From the NCBI GenBank assembly GCA_902775375.1, contig CACYLU010000001.1, positions 248,001-312,000 of the forward strand: 64,000 nt of DNA, in the 5' to 3' direction. Under the pieces are notes generated by a model. The model saw nothing but the letters and a program-made list of their open reading frames with translations, was not told the origin of the DNA and searched no databases. The position numbers were made by a program, and so were the translations under genes. This document shows positions 19,313-27,947 of the stretch, piece after piece. Positions within the stretch are counted from its first letter, which is position 1, and each line of letters opens with the position of its first letter. This DNA is from an uncultured Bacteroidales bacterium. Its GTDB lineage: Bacteria; Bacteroidota; Bacteroidia; Bacteroidales; Bacteroidaceae.

Positions 19313-20977
19313 ATGTGTGGAATAGTAGCCATATTAAACGTAAAGCAACAAAGTGTTGAACTGAGACAGAAAGCGTTGAAGATGAGTCAGAAAATCCGCC
19401 ATCGCGGACCAGACTGGAGTGGTATATATTGTGGAGGCAGTGCCATTCTTGCTCACGAGCGATTGTCCATTGTAGATCCTGAGAGTGGCGGACAGCCATT
19501 GTTTTCACCTGATCGCCATCAGGTGCTGGCTGTGAATGGCGAGATTTATAATCACCAAGAAATACGTCGTCGCTTTGCCGGCCAATACGAATTTCAGACA
19601 GGGAGTGACTGTGAGGTGATATTGGCTCTATATCGAGAGAAAGGTATTGGTTTCCTTGAAGATTTGAGTGGCATCTTTGCCTTTGTCTTGTATGATGAGG
19701 CTACCGATGAGTTCCTGATAGCCCGAGACCCCATTGGTGTTATTCCACTTTACATTGGTTTTGATAGCGATGGTAAGGTATATGTTGCATCTGAACTGAA
19801 AGCACTGGAGGGGCAGTGTGAACGCTATGAACCATTTCTTCCTGGTCATTATTATTGGAGCCGTGAACCAGGTATGAAACGTTATTATCAGCGTGATTGG
19901 TTTGAATATGCTGCAGTAAAAAATAATGATGCAGATGTAACAGCTATTCATGATGCTCTTGATGAGGCGGTGAAGCGTCAGTTGATGAGCGATGTGCCTT
20001 ATGGTGTGTTATTATCTGGAGGGCTTGATTCATCGGTTATTTCTGCCATAGCAGAGAAATATGCAGAAATGCGTATCGAGGATGATTCTCGCACAAAAGC
20101 ATACTGGCCTCGTCTGCATTCCTTTGCTGTTGGCCTCAAAGGGGCTCCCGACTTGGCAAAGGCAAGATTAGTGGCAGACTATATCGGTACTGTTCACCAT
20201 GAAATCAACTATACTATACAAGAGGGACTTGATGCTATACGCGATGTTATTTATTTCATTGAAACTTATGATGTGACTACTGTTAGAGCTTCGACGCCTA
20301 TGTACCTGTTGGCTCGTGTCATTAAGTCGATGGGTATTAAGATGGTGCTTTCAGGCGAAGGTGCAGATGAAATATTTGGTGGCTATCTTTATTTCCATAA
20401 AGCGCCTGATGCCAAAGCTTTTCATGAAGAAACCGTTCGTAAACTCAGTAAATTGTACCTCTATGATTGTCTGCGAGCCAACAAAAGTCTGAGTGCATGG
20501 GGAGTGGAAGGGCGAGTTCCTTTCCTTGACAAAGAGTTTCTTGATGTTGCTATGCGAACCAATCCTATGGCTAAGATGTGCCCTGGCTCTACTATTGAGA
20601 AGAAGATTGTCCGTGAAGCATTTGCTGACATGCTACCTACAGCAATTGTTTGGCGACAGAAAGAACAGTTCAGTGATGGAGTAGGCTACTCATGGATTGA
20701 CACTTTAAAACAAGTGACTGCTGAAGCAGTATCAGATGAGCAAATGGCGAACGCAGCTAAACGTTTCCCCATTAATCCGCCCCAAAATAAGGAGGAGTAT
20801 TATTATCGTAGCATCTTCGCCGAGCATTTTCCTAGCGATTCTGCAGCACGCAGTGTTCCAAGTGAAGCCTCTGTTGCTTGCTCAACAGCTATCGCTCTTG
20901 AGTGGGATGCTGCTTTTAGAAATATGAATGATCCTTCAGGTCGTGCCGTCAAAGGGGTACATGAACAGGCATATTGA
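19313..20977 (+). CDS. asnB: Asparagine synthetase B (glutamine-hydrolysing)
   Basis: 554 residues from the ATG at 19313 (MCGIVAILN), which places the nucleophile at Cys2; the longer upstream frame overlaps glmS and is not family-like. The N-terminal amidotransferase carries RHRGPDWSG and ILAHERLSIVD. The C-terminal synthetase has the pyrophosphate loop LLSGGLDSSV and GEGADEIFGGY. It converts aspartate, glutamine and ATP to asparagine. It is the last gene of the nitrogen run; a repeat-containing spacer separates it from the convergent GH76 gene. Confidence 0.97.
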   Translation: MCGIVAILNVKQQSVELRQKALKMSQKIRHRGPDWSGIYCGGSAILAHERLSIVDPESGGQPLFSPDRHQVLAVNGEIYNHQEIRRRFAGQYEFQTGSDCEVILALYREKGIGFLEDLSGIFAFVLYDEATDEFLIARDPIGVIPLYIGFDSDGKVYVASELKALEGQCERYEPFLPGHYYWSREPGMKRYYQRDWFEYAAVKNNDADVTAIHDALDEAVKRQLMSDVPYGVLLSGGLDSSVISAIAEKYAEMRIEDDSRTKAYWPRLHSFAVGLKGAPDLAKARLVADYIGTVHHEINYTIQEGLDAIRDVIYFIETYDVTTVRASTPMYLLARVIKSMGIKMVLSGEGADEIFGGYLYFHKAPDAKAFHEETVRKLSKLYLYDCLRANKSLSAWGVEGRVPFLDKEFLDVAMRTNPMAKMCPGSTIEKKIVREAFADMLPTAIVWRQKEQFSDGVGYSWIDTLKQVTAEAVSDEQMANAAKRFPINPPQNKEEYYYRSIFAEHFPSDSAARSVPSEASVACSTAIALEWDAAFRNMNDPSGRAVKGVHEQAY

Positions 20978-20986
20978 GGCTCGTAT

Positions 20987-21015
20987 GAACAACGAACAGT
21001 AGAACAGTTGTTTTT
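20987..21015. repeat. Octad repeat (AGAACAGT)n, terminator-like, copy 1
   Basis: Two head-to-tail units of the 8-mer (G/C)AACAGTA-type lie in a 29-bp segment ending in GTTGTTTTT, between the convergent ends of asnB and the GH76 gene. AACAAC can pair with GTTGTT before the T-run, so it may work as a weak terminator. The segment at 27851-27879 is the same sequence with one base changed. Confidence 0.6.
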
Positions 21016-21039
21016 CGGCATCACTTTATATTACCTCTG

Positions 21040-22239
21040 TCATTTCACTGTGCACATTGCTTCTATCAGCATACAGCCAGTGAGATGAGCAGTGAGGCAT
21101 ACAGAGGCATCATCGGCAGGGGCTTCCCACCAAGTACCGCCATACAGCATGGTATGATGGTTGAGGCCGTGCTCCACCAATGTGGTGGCACAACGGGTGA
21201 TAAACTCCTTGAACTTGGCATGATGCGCCTCATCTAATGCTGCGTCATTCACCACCTTTACAAAGTAACGGAAGAAGATGCCATGAAAGAGTCCGCCATC
21301 GCCATGCGAGTCATCCTTCAAGACGCCGTTGTTCTGCGTCATGCGGTCAATCACATAGTCGGCTGCTTTGATGGCGTCATCTAAATACTGCTTGTCACCA
21401 GTGATGCGGAAAAGTTCATAGGCTGCTCCTATGAAAGTGCCTGGGTTGTAAGTATAAACCGAACGACTGATGCGTCCTTCCTGATTGATATTGTCATAAA
21501 CGGCACCCGTCTCGGCATCAAAGAGTGTCTTTCGCTCCCAAACGAAGATCTTCTTGGCTTCTTCCAGATAGGCTGCTTTCTCCTTGCCTCCATGCAGGTT
21601 GGCCTTGTCATAGAACTGATACAGACGGGCTGCGATGATGGCGGCAGGACCATTGGAGCAGGCGTTCTTCGACTTGCTCACGTCAGTCTTCCAAGTGATG
21701 CCACCATACCAGGGGGCTTCGTTCTCTGGTCCCCATGTGGGCCATATCCAACTGTCATATAGCTGGCGCGCTTTCTTGAAATACAGGTCATTGCCCGTGC
21801 TCTCGAACATGCGGATTTGCGCCAGCGTAATCCACTCCATATCATCTACATAGACATTCCACCACGGATCATTGTCATTGTCGCCCGTATTAAAGGTAGG
21901 GGCACCTTGCCACCATAGGGGGAACAAATCGACATACTCCTTTCGCCCTGTGCGCAGGTAGCCATCCACCAATACGTCCATAGCGTGTGCCTGTGGCCAA
22001 TAGTGGATGGTGGTCATATCAGTCAGGTCACTGCCGTAGTTGAAATAATATCGCTGCTCGTACCCTTCAAAGTTGGCTCCCCAGAAATGGTCAATCAAGG
22101 CATGCGACATGCCGTCGGCTATGGCTTGCCAGTCATACTGACCATCGGCAGTTGTCAAGTTCACTGTTGTTTGCTCTGCTGGCTGCTGGCAGGAAGCCAA
22201 CGCCAACAGGCAACAGATAAGCATTAATAGTCTTCTCAT
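21040..22239 (-). CDS. Glycoside hydrolase family 76-like lipoprotein
   Basis: 399 residues with a lipoprotein signal (lipobox LASC, Cys17). The hallmark Asp-Asp pair of GH76 alpha-1,6-mannanases is present at Asp132-Asp133 in YVDDMEWITLA, set in an (alpha/alpha)6 pattern with NGPAAIIAARLYQFY and YNPGTFIGAAYELF. Expected to act at the cell surface or in the periplasm on alpha-mannan-like chains. It is the last gene of the minus-strand carbohydrate operon, 33 bp after the beta-helix gene. Substrate is inferred from family only. Confidence 0.82.
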   Translation of the reverse strand: MRRLLMLICCLLALASCQQPAEQTTVNLTTADGQYDWQAIADGMSHALIDHFWGANFEGYEQRYYFNYGSDLTDMTTIHYWPQAHAMDVLVDGYLRTGRKEYVDLFPLWWQGAPTFNTGDNDNDPWWNVYVDDMEWITLAQIRMFESTGNDLYFKKARQLYDSWIWPTWGPENEAPWYGGITWKTDVSKSKNACSNGPAAIIAARLYQFYDKANLHGGKEKAAYLEEAKKIFVWERKTLFDAETGAVYDNINQEGRISRSVYTYNPGTFIGAAYELFRITGDKQYLDDAIKAADYVIDRMTQNNGVLKDDSHGDGGLFHGIFFRYFVKVVNDAALDEAHHAKFKEFITRCATTLVEHGLNHHTMLYGGTWWEAPADDASVCLTAHLTGCMLIEAMCTVK

Positions 22240-22272
22240 TATATGGGTGGGTTATGGTTTTATAATCATCAG

Positions 22273-23655
22273 TTACTCAGGCTGCTCAGGGTAGCGGCTG
22301 CGTACTGCTTTTCCTCCTGGTACAAACACGATGTTGCGTGCAAACTCAATCTGGAACTGTGCATCGTCAAGACCCGTCATGAGCTTGCCACCTACATAGC
22401 AGTTGGTGAAGGTGATGTTCTCAACCGACTGCTTGGGATGGCCAACGATGGTGAATGGCTTCAGTGGATTCTCCCAAGTGACGTTCTTCATGTGTACCCC
22501 GTTGATAGTTCCCATCTCGCCATTGCCATATCGTTCTCCTTCGGTGAGGATGATCTCCATGTTCTTGTATTCGATGTCGCCCTCTACACGCACATCTTCA
22601 AACCTGATGTCAGAAACCTGTGAAGGGCCATCGCATACGATGCTGAAAGCAGAGTGACCTCCTGACCTTCCACTGCCCCATGCACGCAGGATATCGCAAT
22701 CTTTCACCAGCACGTTCTTCACCTCTCCGCCGTTGAGTTCAAAACCTAAGGTCACACCGTCAGCATGGTCCCATCCTACAAAGACAGACTTAGTGATGGT
22801 GATGTCGCGTGTGCTGAGGTCATAATCGGCAGTACCCCTGCGACCGTTGCTCTTGATGGCGATACAATCGTCACGCGTACGGATGAAGCAGTCGTTGATG
22901 GTGAAACCCTTGCATGACACAGGGTCGATGCCATCGAGTCCCCACACGCCCTGATAAGTGAATACCTTCACATTGTCGTAGCCCGAATTAGTGCAATTGG
23001 TGAGCGTATTAGCCCATCCACGGGTATGTCTCACGGTGATGCCGTCCACTTGGAAATTGTCGCTGCTCGTCACCCTCACGTTGCCAGACAGTGAACCTCT
23101 GCCGAAGATACGTACATTATCAGCGTTCCTACCTGTAATATTGGCCGTTACGTTAGCGCCACCAGCAATATAGATTTGCTGACCACTCTGCAGTTCAATG
23201 TTACCTATCTCATGGTTGCCCGGACCATAGTATGTGATCTTCTTGTCATTAGGTTTGGGGGCATCTTTCTCCAAAGGATTGGCGAATAATGCCAGATGCG
23301 GCAACTTGTTCACTTCAATGTACAACTTCTGTGGACCATCGATGGTGAAAGTCAGTTCACGCCCATTGGCCTCGCCCTTGATTCCTGCGCTCTTTGGCAG
23401 AATCTGGTAACTGGTAATGTCTTCGCTGACGGTAATTATTATTTTCTGCTCGCCTTGGCAGGAGAAATTCACCATATTCAAGTCTTCCATGCCACCTGCA
23501 CCCACTACTTCAGTCCATACTTCCTGACCATTGACTGTAGCCTTGAAATCGGTGCTGGTGCGCATACCTGGAACAGCAGGGTAAGTAACTGTCTGCTGTG
23601 CAAAACATGCAAGTTGTACAGCTGCCATCAGCAGAAATACAAAATATCTTTTCAT
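22273..23655 (-). CDS. Secreted beta-helix glycosidase, GH28/GH49-like
   Basis: 460 residues with a signal peptide (cleavage about FAQ/Q). An N-terminal beta-sandwich-like region to about residue 135 precedes a right-handed parallel beta-helix. Candidate catalytic acids are Asp241/Asp244 (LDGID) and the pair Asp262-Asp263 (TRDDCIAIKS), spaced as in clan GH-N (GH28 polygalacturonases, GH49 dextranases); DHADG at 296-300 may be the third motif. The sandwich-plus-helix layout slightly favours GH49-like, but GH28 is not excluded. It lies 25 bp after the GH13 gene. Confidence 0.75.
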   Translation of the reverse strand: MKRYFVFLLMAAVQLACFAQQTVTYPAVPGMRTSTDFKATVNGQEVWTEVVGAGGMEDLNMVNFSCQGEQKIIITVSEDITSYQILPKSAGIKGEANGRELTFTIDGPQKLYIEVNKLPHLALFANPLEKDAPKPNDKKITYYGPGNHEIGNIELQSGQQIYIAGGANVTANITGRNADNVRIFGRGSLSGNVRVTSSDNFQVDGITVRHTRGWANTLTNCTNSGYDNVKVFTYQGVWGLDGIDPVSCKGFTINDCFIRTRDDCIAIKSNGRRGTADYDLSTRDITITKSVFVGWDHADGVTLGFELNGGEVKNVLVKDCDILRAWGSGRSGGHSAFSIVCDGPSQVSDIRFEDVRVEGDIEYKNMEIILTEGERYGNGEMGTINGVHMKNVTWENPLKPFTIVGHPKQSVENITFTNCYVGGKLMTGLDDAQFQIEFARNIVFVPGGKAVRSRYPEQPE

Positions 23656-23680
23656 AATCGTATTCTAATAATTAATGACT

Positions 23681-25519
23681 CTATTTCAAATCAAGCACAA
23701 ATGTCTCTCTGGCAGGTATAGACAATGTTCCTGTTACTGGGATTGTCTTTCCTGTCCATACATCCGATCCCTGAGAGAATCCCTTGGTGACCTCCCTGTA
23801 ACGGTTCATGTCCAGGTTCTGGTCATCATCCGTTCCGTTCATTATTACCAGCACGGTTCTGTTATCCTTTATTCTGGCATAAACGTAGCAGCCTTCTGAC
23901 ATAGGCGCATAATGCAGCAGTTTGCCATGGATGATGGCATCATTGTTCTTACGCCATTGCAGCAACTTCTGCATATAGTTCCACGCTTCATTCTGCAAAT
24001 CGGTCCTGCCTTGTGCAGTGAAAGCATTCACAGGATCTCCTTCCCATCCTCCAGGGAAATCAGTTCGTATCACGCCATCTCCCTGTTCCTTGGTGCCGTG
24101 CATCAGAATCTCCGTACCATAATAAAGTTGTGGAATGCCTCTCGTAGTAAGCAAGAAAGCAATGCCTTGCCTATATCGCCTGAGGTCAGTTTCATCCTTG
24201 CGCATGAAACGGGAGGTATCATGATTGTCCAAGAATATCAGCACATTACTCAGGTCAACAAACTGATAATCCTGAGCCAGTATTTCATAAATCTTGAATA
24301 GACCAGCCTCATGCAAATCATTACCATCGCTTACCTCGTCAAATACATGCTGTGAAGCAAATGCAAGTTCAAAGTCCATCACTGTCTTAAGGTGAGAGTT
24401 GCGGTCGCTAAGTTTGCTGCCACGCTGCCACCAAGCAGAGTTAGTGCCCCTGGGATACCATACTTCACCCATGATATTAAAATCGGGGTACTCAGCTTCG
24501 ACATCCTTGCACCACTGCGCCATAAAGTCATAATCAACATAGGAGTGTGTGTCCTGACGCACAGCATCAATGCCAGCATACTCAATCCACCAGATGCAGT
24601 TCTGAATCAGATATCTCGCCATATGCCTGTTCTTTTGATTCAGATCAGGCATGCCTCGACTAAACCATCCGTCAAGGAATGCTTCCTTCTCTGTCTGAGG
24701 AGCATGAGGATCCATCACCGTCCATTTCAGATGACTAGTAGGCTTGAATTCTCCATTATAATTGAGCCAGTCTTTTGCTGGCATATCCTTCAACCACCAA
24801 TGTCCACTGCCACAATGGTTGAAAATCATGTCCATCACCACCTTCATGCCCATACCATGTGCCTTATCTACCAGTTCACGGTATTCCTCATTCGAGCCGA
24901 ATCTGGGGTCAACCTTGTAATAGTCTGTAGTGGAGTAGCCATGATAAGACCCTCCTGGCTGTCGGTTTTCAAGTACGGGATTGAGCCATACAGCTGTGAA
25001 CCCGAGGTTCTGAATATAGTCCAAATGATTGATAATGCCTCTCATATCGCCACCGTGACGTGCCCCGCTGCGGGCTCTATTCACCTTGACGTCATCGAGT
25101 TCATCATTCGAAGGGTCAGCATTGGCAAATCTGTCGGGAGTGATGAGGTAGATGGCGTCTGCAGTCGAAACGCCTTGCGCCATCTTCCTTTTTTCTCTGG
25201 CTCTAAGCTCATAAGGCACAGTCAGTTTGTTTTTGCCTTCTGCAAATACAATATCCATCTTGCCTGCTTGGGCAACGTCAGAAATGTCCAAATACAAGAA
25301 AAGATAATTTGGGTTGTCTGTCTTTACAGATTCTTTCAGATAAACGCCTGGATACTGGATAGAAACGTTGGCGTTAGCAATACCTTCACCATGCACCATC
25401 AACTGGAGTTCATGGTTCTTCATGCCTACCCACCAGTTTGCAGGTTCCACTCTTTCCACCCCGATACCGAATGCGGTGGAACTAATTAGGCACATTATAA
25501 ATAGTAGAAAATGTTTCAT
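23681..25519 (-). CDS. GH13 alpha-glucanase, neopullulanase/cyclomaltodextrinase type (SusA-like)
   Basis: 612 residues with a signal peptide ending near FG/IGVERV. An N-terminal immunoglobulin-like domain (about 20-105) as in cyclomaltodextrinases leads into the TIM barrel. The catalytic triad is complete: Asp323 (AVRQDTHSY), Glu352 (MGEVW) and Asp434 (LDNHDTSR); MIFNHCG is region I. It probably cleaves malto-oligosaccharides or pullulan pieces in the periplasm. Its ATG overlaps the stop of the upstream Gfo/Idh/MocA gene (ATGA), so translation is coupled. RQD in place of the commoner R-x-D context (RVD) is a mild variation. Confidence 0.92.
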   Translation of the reverse strand: MKHFLLFIMCLISSTAFGIGVERVEPANWWVGMKNHELQLMVHGEGIANANVSIQYPGVYLKESVKTDNPNYLFLYLDISDVAQAGKMDIVFAEGKNKLTVPYELRAREKRKMAQGVSTADAIYLITPDRFANADPSNDELDDVKVNRARSGARHGGDMRGIINHLDYIQNLGFTAVWLNPVLENRQPGGSYHGYSTTDYYKVDPRFGSNEEYRELVDKAHGMGMKVVMDMIFNHCGSGHWWLKDMPAKDWLNYNGEFKPTSHLKWTVMDPHAPQTEKEAFLDGWFSRGMPDLNQKNRHMARYLIQNCIWWIEYAGIDAVRQDTHSYVDYDFMAQWCKDVEAEYPDFNIMGEVWYPRGTNSAWWQRGSKLSDRNSHLKTVMDFELAFASQHVFDEVSDGNDLHEAGLFKIYEILAQDYQFVDLSNVLIFLDNHDTSRFMRKDETDLRRYRQGIAFLLTTRGIPQLYYGTEILMHGTKEQGDGVIRTDFPGGWEGDPVNAFTAQGRTDLQNEAWNYMQKLLQWRKNNDAIIHGKLLHYAPMSEGCYVYARIKDNRTVLVIMNGTDDDQNLDMNRYREVTKGFSQGSDVWTGKTIPVTGTLSIPARETFVLDLK

Positions 25520-26643
25520 AATTCAATACTCCTTCCTGTTGATGCACTCTTCTTGGCAGCTTCCAGAATCTCTACCACCAATACGTTATTCTCCAATGCA
25601 CCGAGGTCGTAGGGCAACATCTGGATATCGCCTCTGACCACAGCTTTCAGATAGCGGAAAGCATCATCATATGGTTGCTCCAGCTTTGGTACGTCTACAT
25701 CGGTAGCAAACTCTTCACCAATGAGGGTATCCATGCTGGTGCCAGTACGTTGGTAGATATAGCCCTTGTCGCCATAGATAGTCATATCTTTGTGATTCCA
25801 AGGCCAGCACCAGGATGCCATAATCTGGGCAGTCATGCCTGGGTACTGGAGTGTGATGGTGGCATCATCGTCAACCTTAGGATATTTGTCGGGCTTGTTT
25901 TGTTGCAGTACGGCATACACACTTTGTGGACGTTCTCCCTTGCGGAGCCAGGTAACGATGTCGGCACCATAGCAACCAAAGTCCATCACTGCACCACCGC
26001 CATTCAATACAGGGTCGCAAAGCCAATCGGTGAAACGTGGCTCACAATTAATTTCGAATGGCCCTTGATGGCCGTCTTGCACATTGATGCGCCTCATCTC
26101 TCCTATCTTCCCTTCATCTATCAATTGCTTTGCGTAATGGTTGGTGCTGTACCAAGTTGTTTCATAGTTGGTCACCACCTTGATGCCATATTGCTGTGCC
26201 AACTGCTGGATGCGCAAAGCATCCTCAAGTGTTGCAGCCAGTGGTTTTTCCACCATCACGTCTATGCCTCTGGGGGCTGCTGCTTCGACTACTGCGAGGT
26301 GGTCTTTGATAGAGCCGTAGGCTGCTACCACCTCAGGCTTTGTCTGGTCAAGCATCTCTGTAAGGCTTTTGTAAAATACATCAGAAGCTACCTTGCTGCT
26401 TAGTGGATTGTCGGCACGGTAGGTGTCATTCTCTTCACTTACACCTACTACTACAAAATCTCCTCTTCCTACTCTGCTGGCTACTTCGCCCACATGTCCG
26501 TGGGTTACACCTGCCACAGCCAAGCGCAAAGGGTTGGAATTATCAATAGGTGATGCTGCACTTTCGTTATTCAAGGCATTATCTACTTTGCCGTTACAAG
26601 CTGTCATCATAGCTACTGCCATCATCATAATCACTTTTTTCAT
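25516..26643 (-). CDS. Exported Gfo/Idh/MocA-family oxidoreductase, probable lipoprotein
   Basis: 375 residues from the ATG at 26643, chosen because it begins a signal peptide with a possible lipobox (MMTAC, Cys16); the upstream extension is not signal-like. The N-terminal Rossmann fold starts with RLAVAGVTHGHVGEV, the family signature VEKPLA follows, and the C-terminal alpha/beta domain includes NGGGAVMDFGCYG. Exported members of this family are oxidoreductases or NAD-dependent glycosidases such as GH109. In this operon it most likely processes a sugar released by the neighbours; the reaction is unknown. It overlaps the GH13 gene by 4 bp. Confidence 0.82.
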   Translation of the reverse strand: MKKVIMMMAVAMMTACNGKVDNALNNESAASPIDNSNPLRLAVAGVTHGHVGEVASRVGRGDFVVVGVSEENDTYRADNPLSSKVASDVFYKSLTEMLDQTKPEVVAAYGSIKDHLAVVEAAAPRGIDVMVEKPLAATLEDALRIQQLAQQYGIKVVTNYETTWYSTNHYAKQLIDEGKIGEMRRINVQDGHQGPFEINCEPRFTDWLCDPVLNGGGAVMDFGCYGADIVTWLRKGERPQSVYAVLQQNKPDKYPKVDDDATITLQYPGMTAQIMASWCWPWNHKDMTIYGDKGYIYQRTGTSMDTLIGEEFATDVDVPKLEQPYDDAFRYLKAVVRGDIQMLPYDLGALENNVLVVEILEAAKKSASTGRSIEL

Positions 26644-26662
26644 TTCGATATGGTTTTTAATA

Positions 26663-26670
26663 CAAATATA
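26663..26670 (-). promoter_or_regulatory. Possible internal promoter -7 box before the Gfo/Idh/MocA gene
   Basis: TATATTTG on the minus strand matches TAnnTTTG and lies about 20 bp upstream of the ATG at 26643, within the 83-bp gap after the GH16 gene. No good -33 box is at the right distance, so this is weak. Confidence 0.3.
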
Positions 26671-26726
26671 AGTTGCAAATATGCAATTAATTATTGATTC
26701 AAGCAAATGAAATTAAGGCAATATAC

Positions 26727-27689
26727 TTAGTATTTATGTTCCGCTCTCCAGGCAGCATTCAACTCTTCGTAAGGCTCGTATTTTATCCAGTCCACTTCCA
26801 TGGTGTAGGGGTATTTTGGGGCCTCTATGGAGTTAGGATTCGTGTCCACTGCCCAGTTGATGGTCTGCCAGAAATTCAGCATATAGGTTGTGGGCGACTG
26901 TGGAATACCTGAGTAATGGGGTGTCGTACCCGTGTAGTCCCAAAGGATGATTTTTTCTCCTGTTTCCGGATGTTCCATCCACCAGGTCAAGCGGTCAGGG
27001 TACCAGTCGAATCCATACACATAGAACCGTTTAGAGGCATCGTAATCCTTGATAGCAGGAATGGTACGCGGTGTGAGGGCGGCATCATCTGTTTCATCGA
27101 AAAAGTGCTCAGCGGTGTACATGCTTTCCATGTCTTCCCCGTCGTGGTATGAGCGGTAGTTCGTGTAGAGTATCTCTCCTGTGGCCATGTTGATGGTGCG
27201 TCCCACTCGCTGGAGTTTATTCACATCATCGGGAGCGCTGGTCCAGGTACCTATATAGATAAGTCGGGGATCGGCCATCAGCCATTCAAAGTCTATCTCG
27301 CTCAAGCCATAACCTTTGATGAACTGGTAGGTAAAATAACCAGTCACCATACCCACATTGGGCTGAACCTCTTTAATATCGCTCACGCGTAAGCGGGCAG
27401 AATAACTGCCGAAGTGTGTCATCTTGGGCGTTGTAATCTGCGGGCCGTTGCCTGGTCCCCATTGGTCGGTTGGTCTAATGGTCAGGAGCATTACGTCTGT
27501 CTTTTCCTCAGTAAAGGAATGTACCCCGCTGTAGTAGCGTTGGTGAGATCCACCCATGTCGAAGAACTGCGGTTTAGCCTTGTCAAAGTTTTCTGTGAAT
27601 TTTTGCATGAAGCGACTGTCGGTCTTTGAGTCGCATGAGGATAAGGAAATTAGTGCCAAGGCAACCAATAGAATGTTGAGTCTTTTCAT
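26727..27689 (-). CDS. Glycoside hydrolase family 16-like lipoprotein
   Basis: 320 residues, lipoprotein signal with Cys19 (SLSSC). The GH16 catalytic motif E-x-D-x-E is present as Glu131-Asp133-Glu135 (LSEIDFEW), in a concanavalin-like beta-jelly-roll with THFGSYSARLRVSD before it and YGFDWYPDRLTWWM after it. It should cleave beta-1,3/1,4-glucan or a galactan at the cell surface. First gene of the operon; 83 bp separate it from the next gene. No strong promoter was found upstream, but a bidirectional terminator at 27805-27835 isolates it from the plus-strand gene beyond. Confidence 0.85.
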   Translation of the reverse strand: MKRLNILLVALALISLSSCDSKTDSRFMQKFTENFDKAKPQFFDMGGSHQRYYSGVHSFTEEKTDVMLLTIRPTDQWGPGNGPQITTPKMTHFGSYSARLRVSDIKEVQPNVGMVTGYFTYQFIKGYGLSEIDFEWLMADPRLIYIGTWTSAPDDVNKLQRVGRTINMATGEILYTNYRSYHDGEDMESMYTAEHFFDETDDAALTPRTIPAIKDYDASKRFYVYGFDWYPDRLTWWMEHPETGEKIILWDYTGTTPHYSGIPQSPTTYMLNFWQTINWAVDTNPNSIEAPKYPYTMEVDWIKYEPYEELNAAWRAEHKY

Positions 27690-27804
27690 CTTTTATACTT
27701 TTTGTAAGGTTTTTGTAAAATTACAGTTTTTATTTTTAATAATAAAACTTTATCGGGAATTACCTGTAATTGTCATTCCAAATAGACAGTTAGTGAAAAA
27801 ATAA

Positions 27805-27840
27805 ACGTCCGCAACTCCATTGGGTTTGCGGGCGTTTTTG
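27805..27840. terminator. Strong bidirectional hairpin terminator with no upstream gene
   Basis: ACGTCCGCAA (27805-27814) pairs with TTGCGGGCGT (27826-27835): 10 pairs including one G-U, with an 11-nt loop. TTTTGTTT follows on the plus strand, and the minus strand reads TTATTTTTTC after the stem, so it can act in both directions. Confidence 0.75.
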
Positions 27841-27850
27841 TTTAACTGCC

Positions 27851-27879
27851 GAACAAAGAACAGTAGAACAGTTGTTTTT
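27851..27879. repeat. Octad repeat (AGAACAGT)n, copy 2
   Basis: 28 of 29 bases are identical to the segment at 20987-21015. AGAACAGT occurs twice head to tail, followed by TGTTTTTTT. Here it lies upstream of a plus-strand gene instead of between convergent genes. Confidence 0.8.
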
Positions 27880-27947
27880 TTGCCTGCAGCTTGCTACTTC
27901 CGCCTTTTTTGCTTAATATTGCAGTCAGTAATTAAAAAAGTAGGGAT

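Larger units (their letters stand above)
27690..27947. other. Spacer with an isolated terminator and an octad repeat
   Basis: 258 bp between divergent genes. It contains a strong hairpin terminator (27805-27835) that does not follow any visible gene on either strand, and the second copy of the 29-bp octad element (27851-27879). No protein-coding frame is convincing. A small RNA ending at this terminator is possible but no clear promoter was found. Confidence 0.5.

Noticed and set aside
24392-25489. A long open frame (365 codons) on the plus strand opposite the GH13 gene
   Set aside because: The minus-strand frame is a complete GH13 enzyme with its catalytic triad; the plus frame has no recognisable motif and is a by-product of codon use.
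25675-26403. A 242-codon frame opposite the Gfo/Idh/MocA gene
   Set aside because: No family motif, and the minus-strand gene is well supported.
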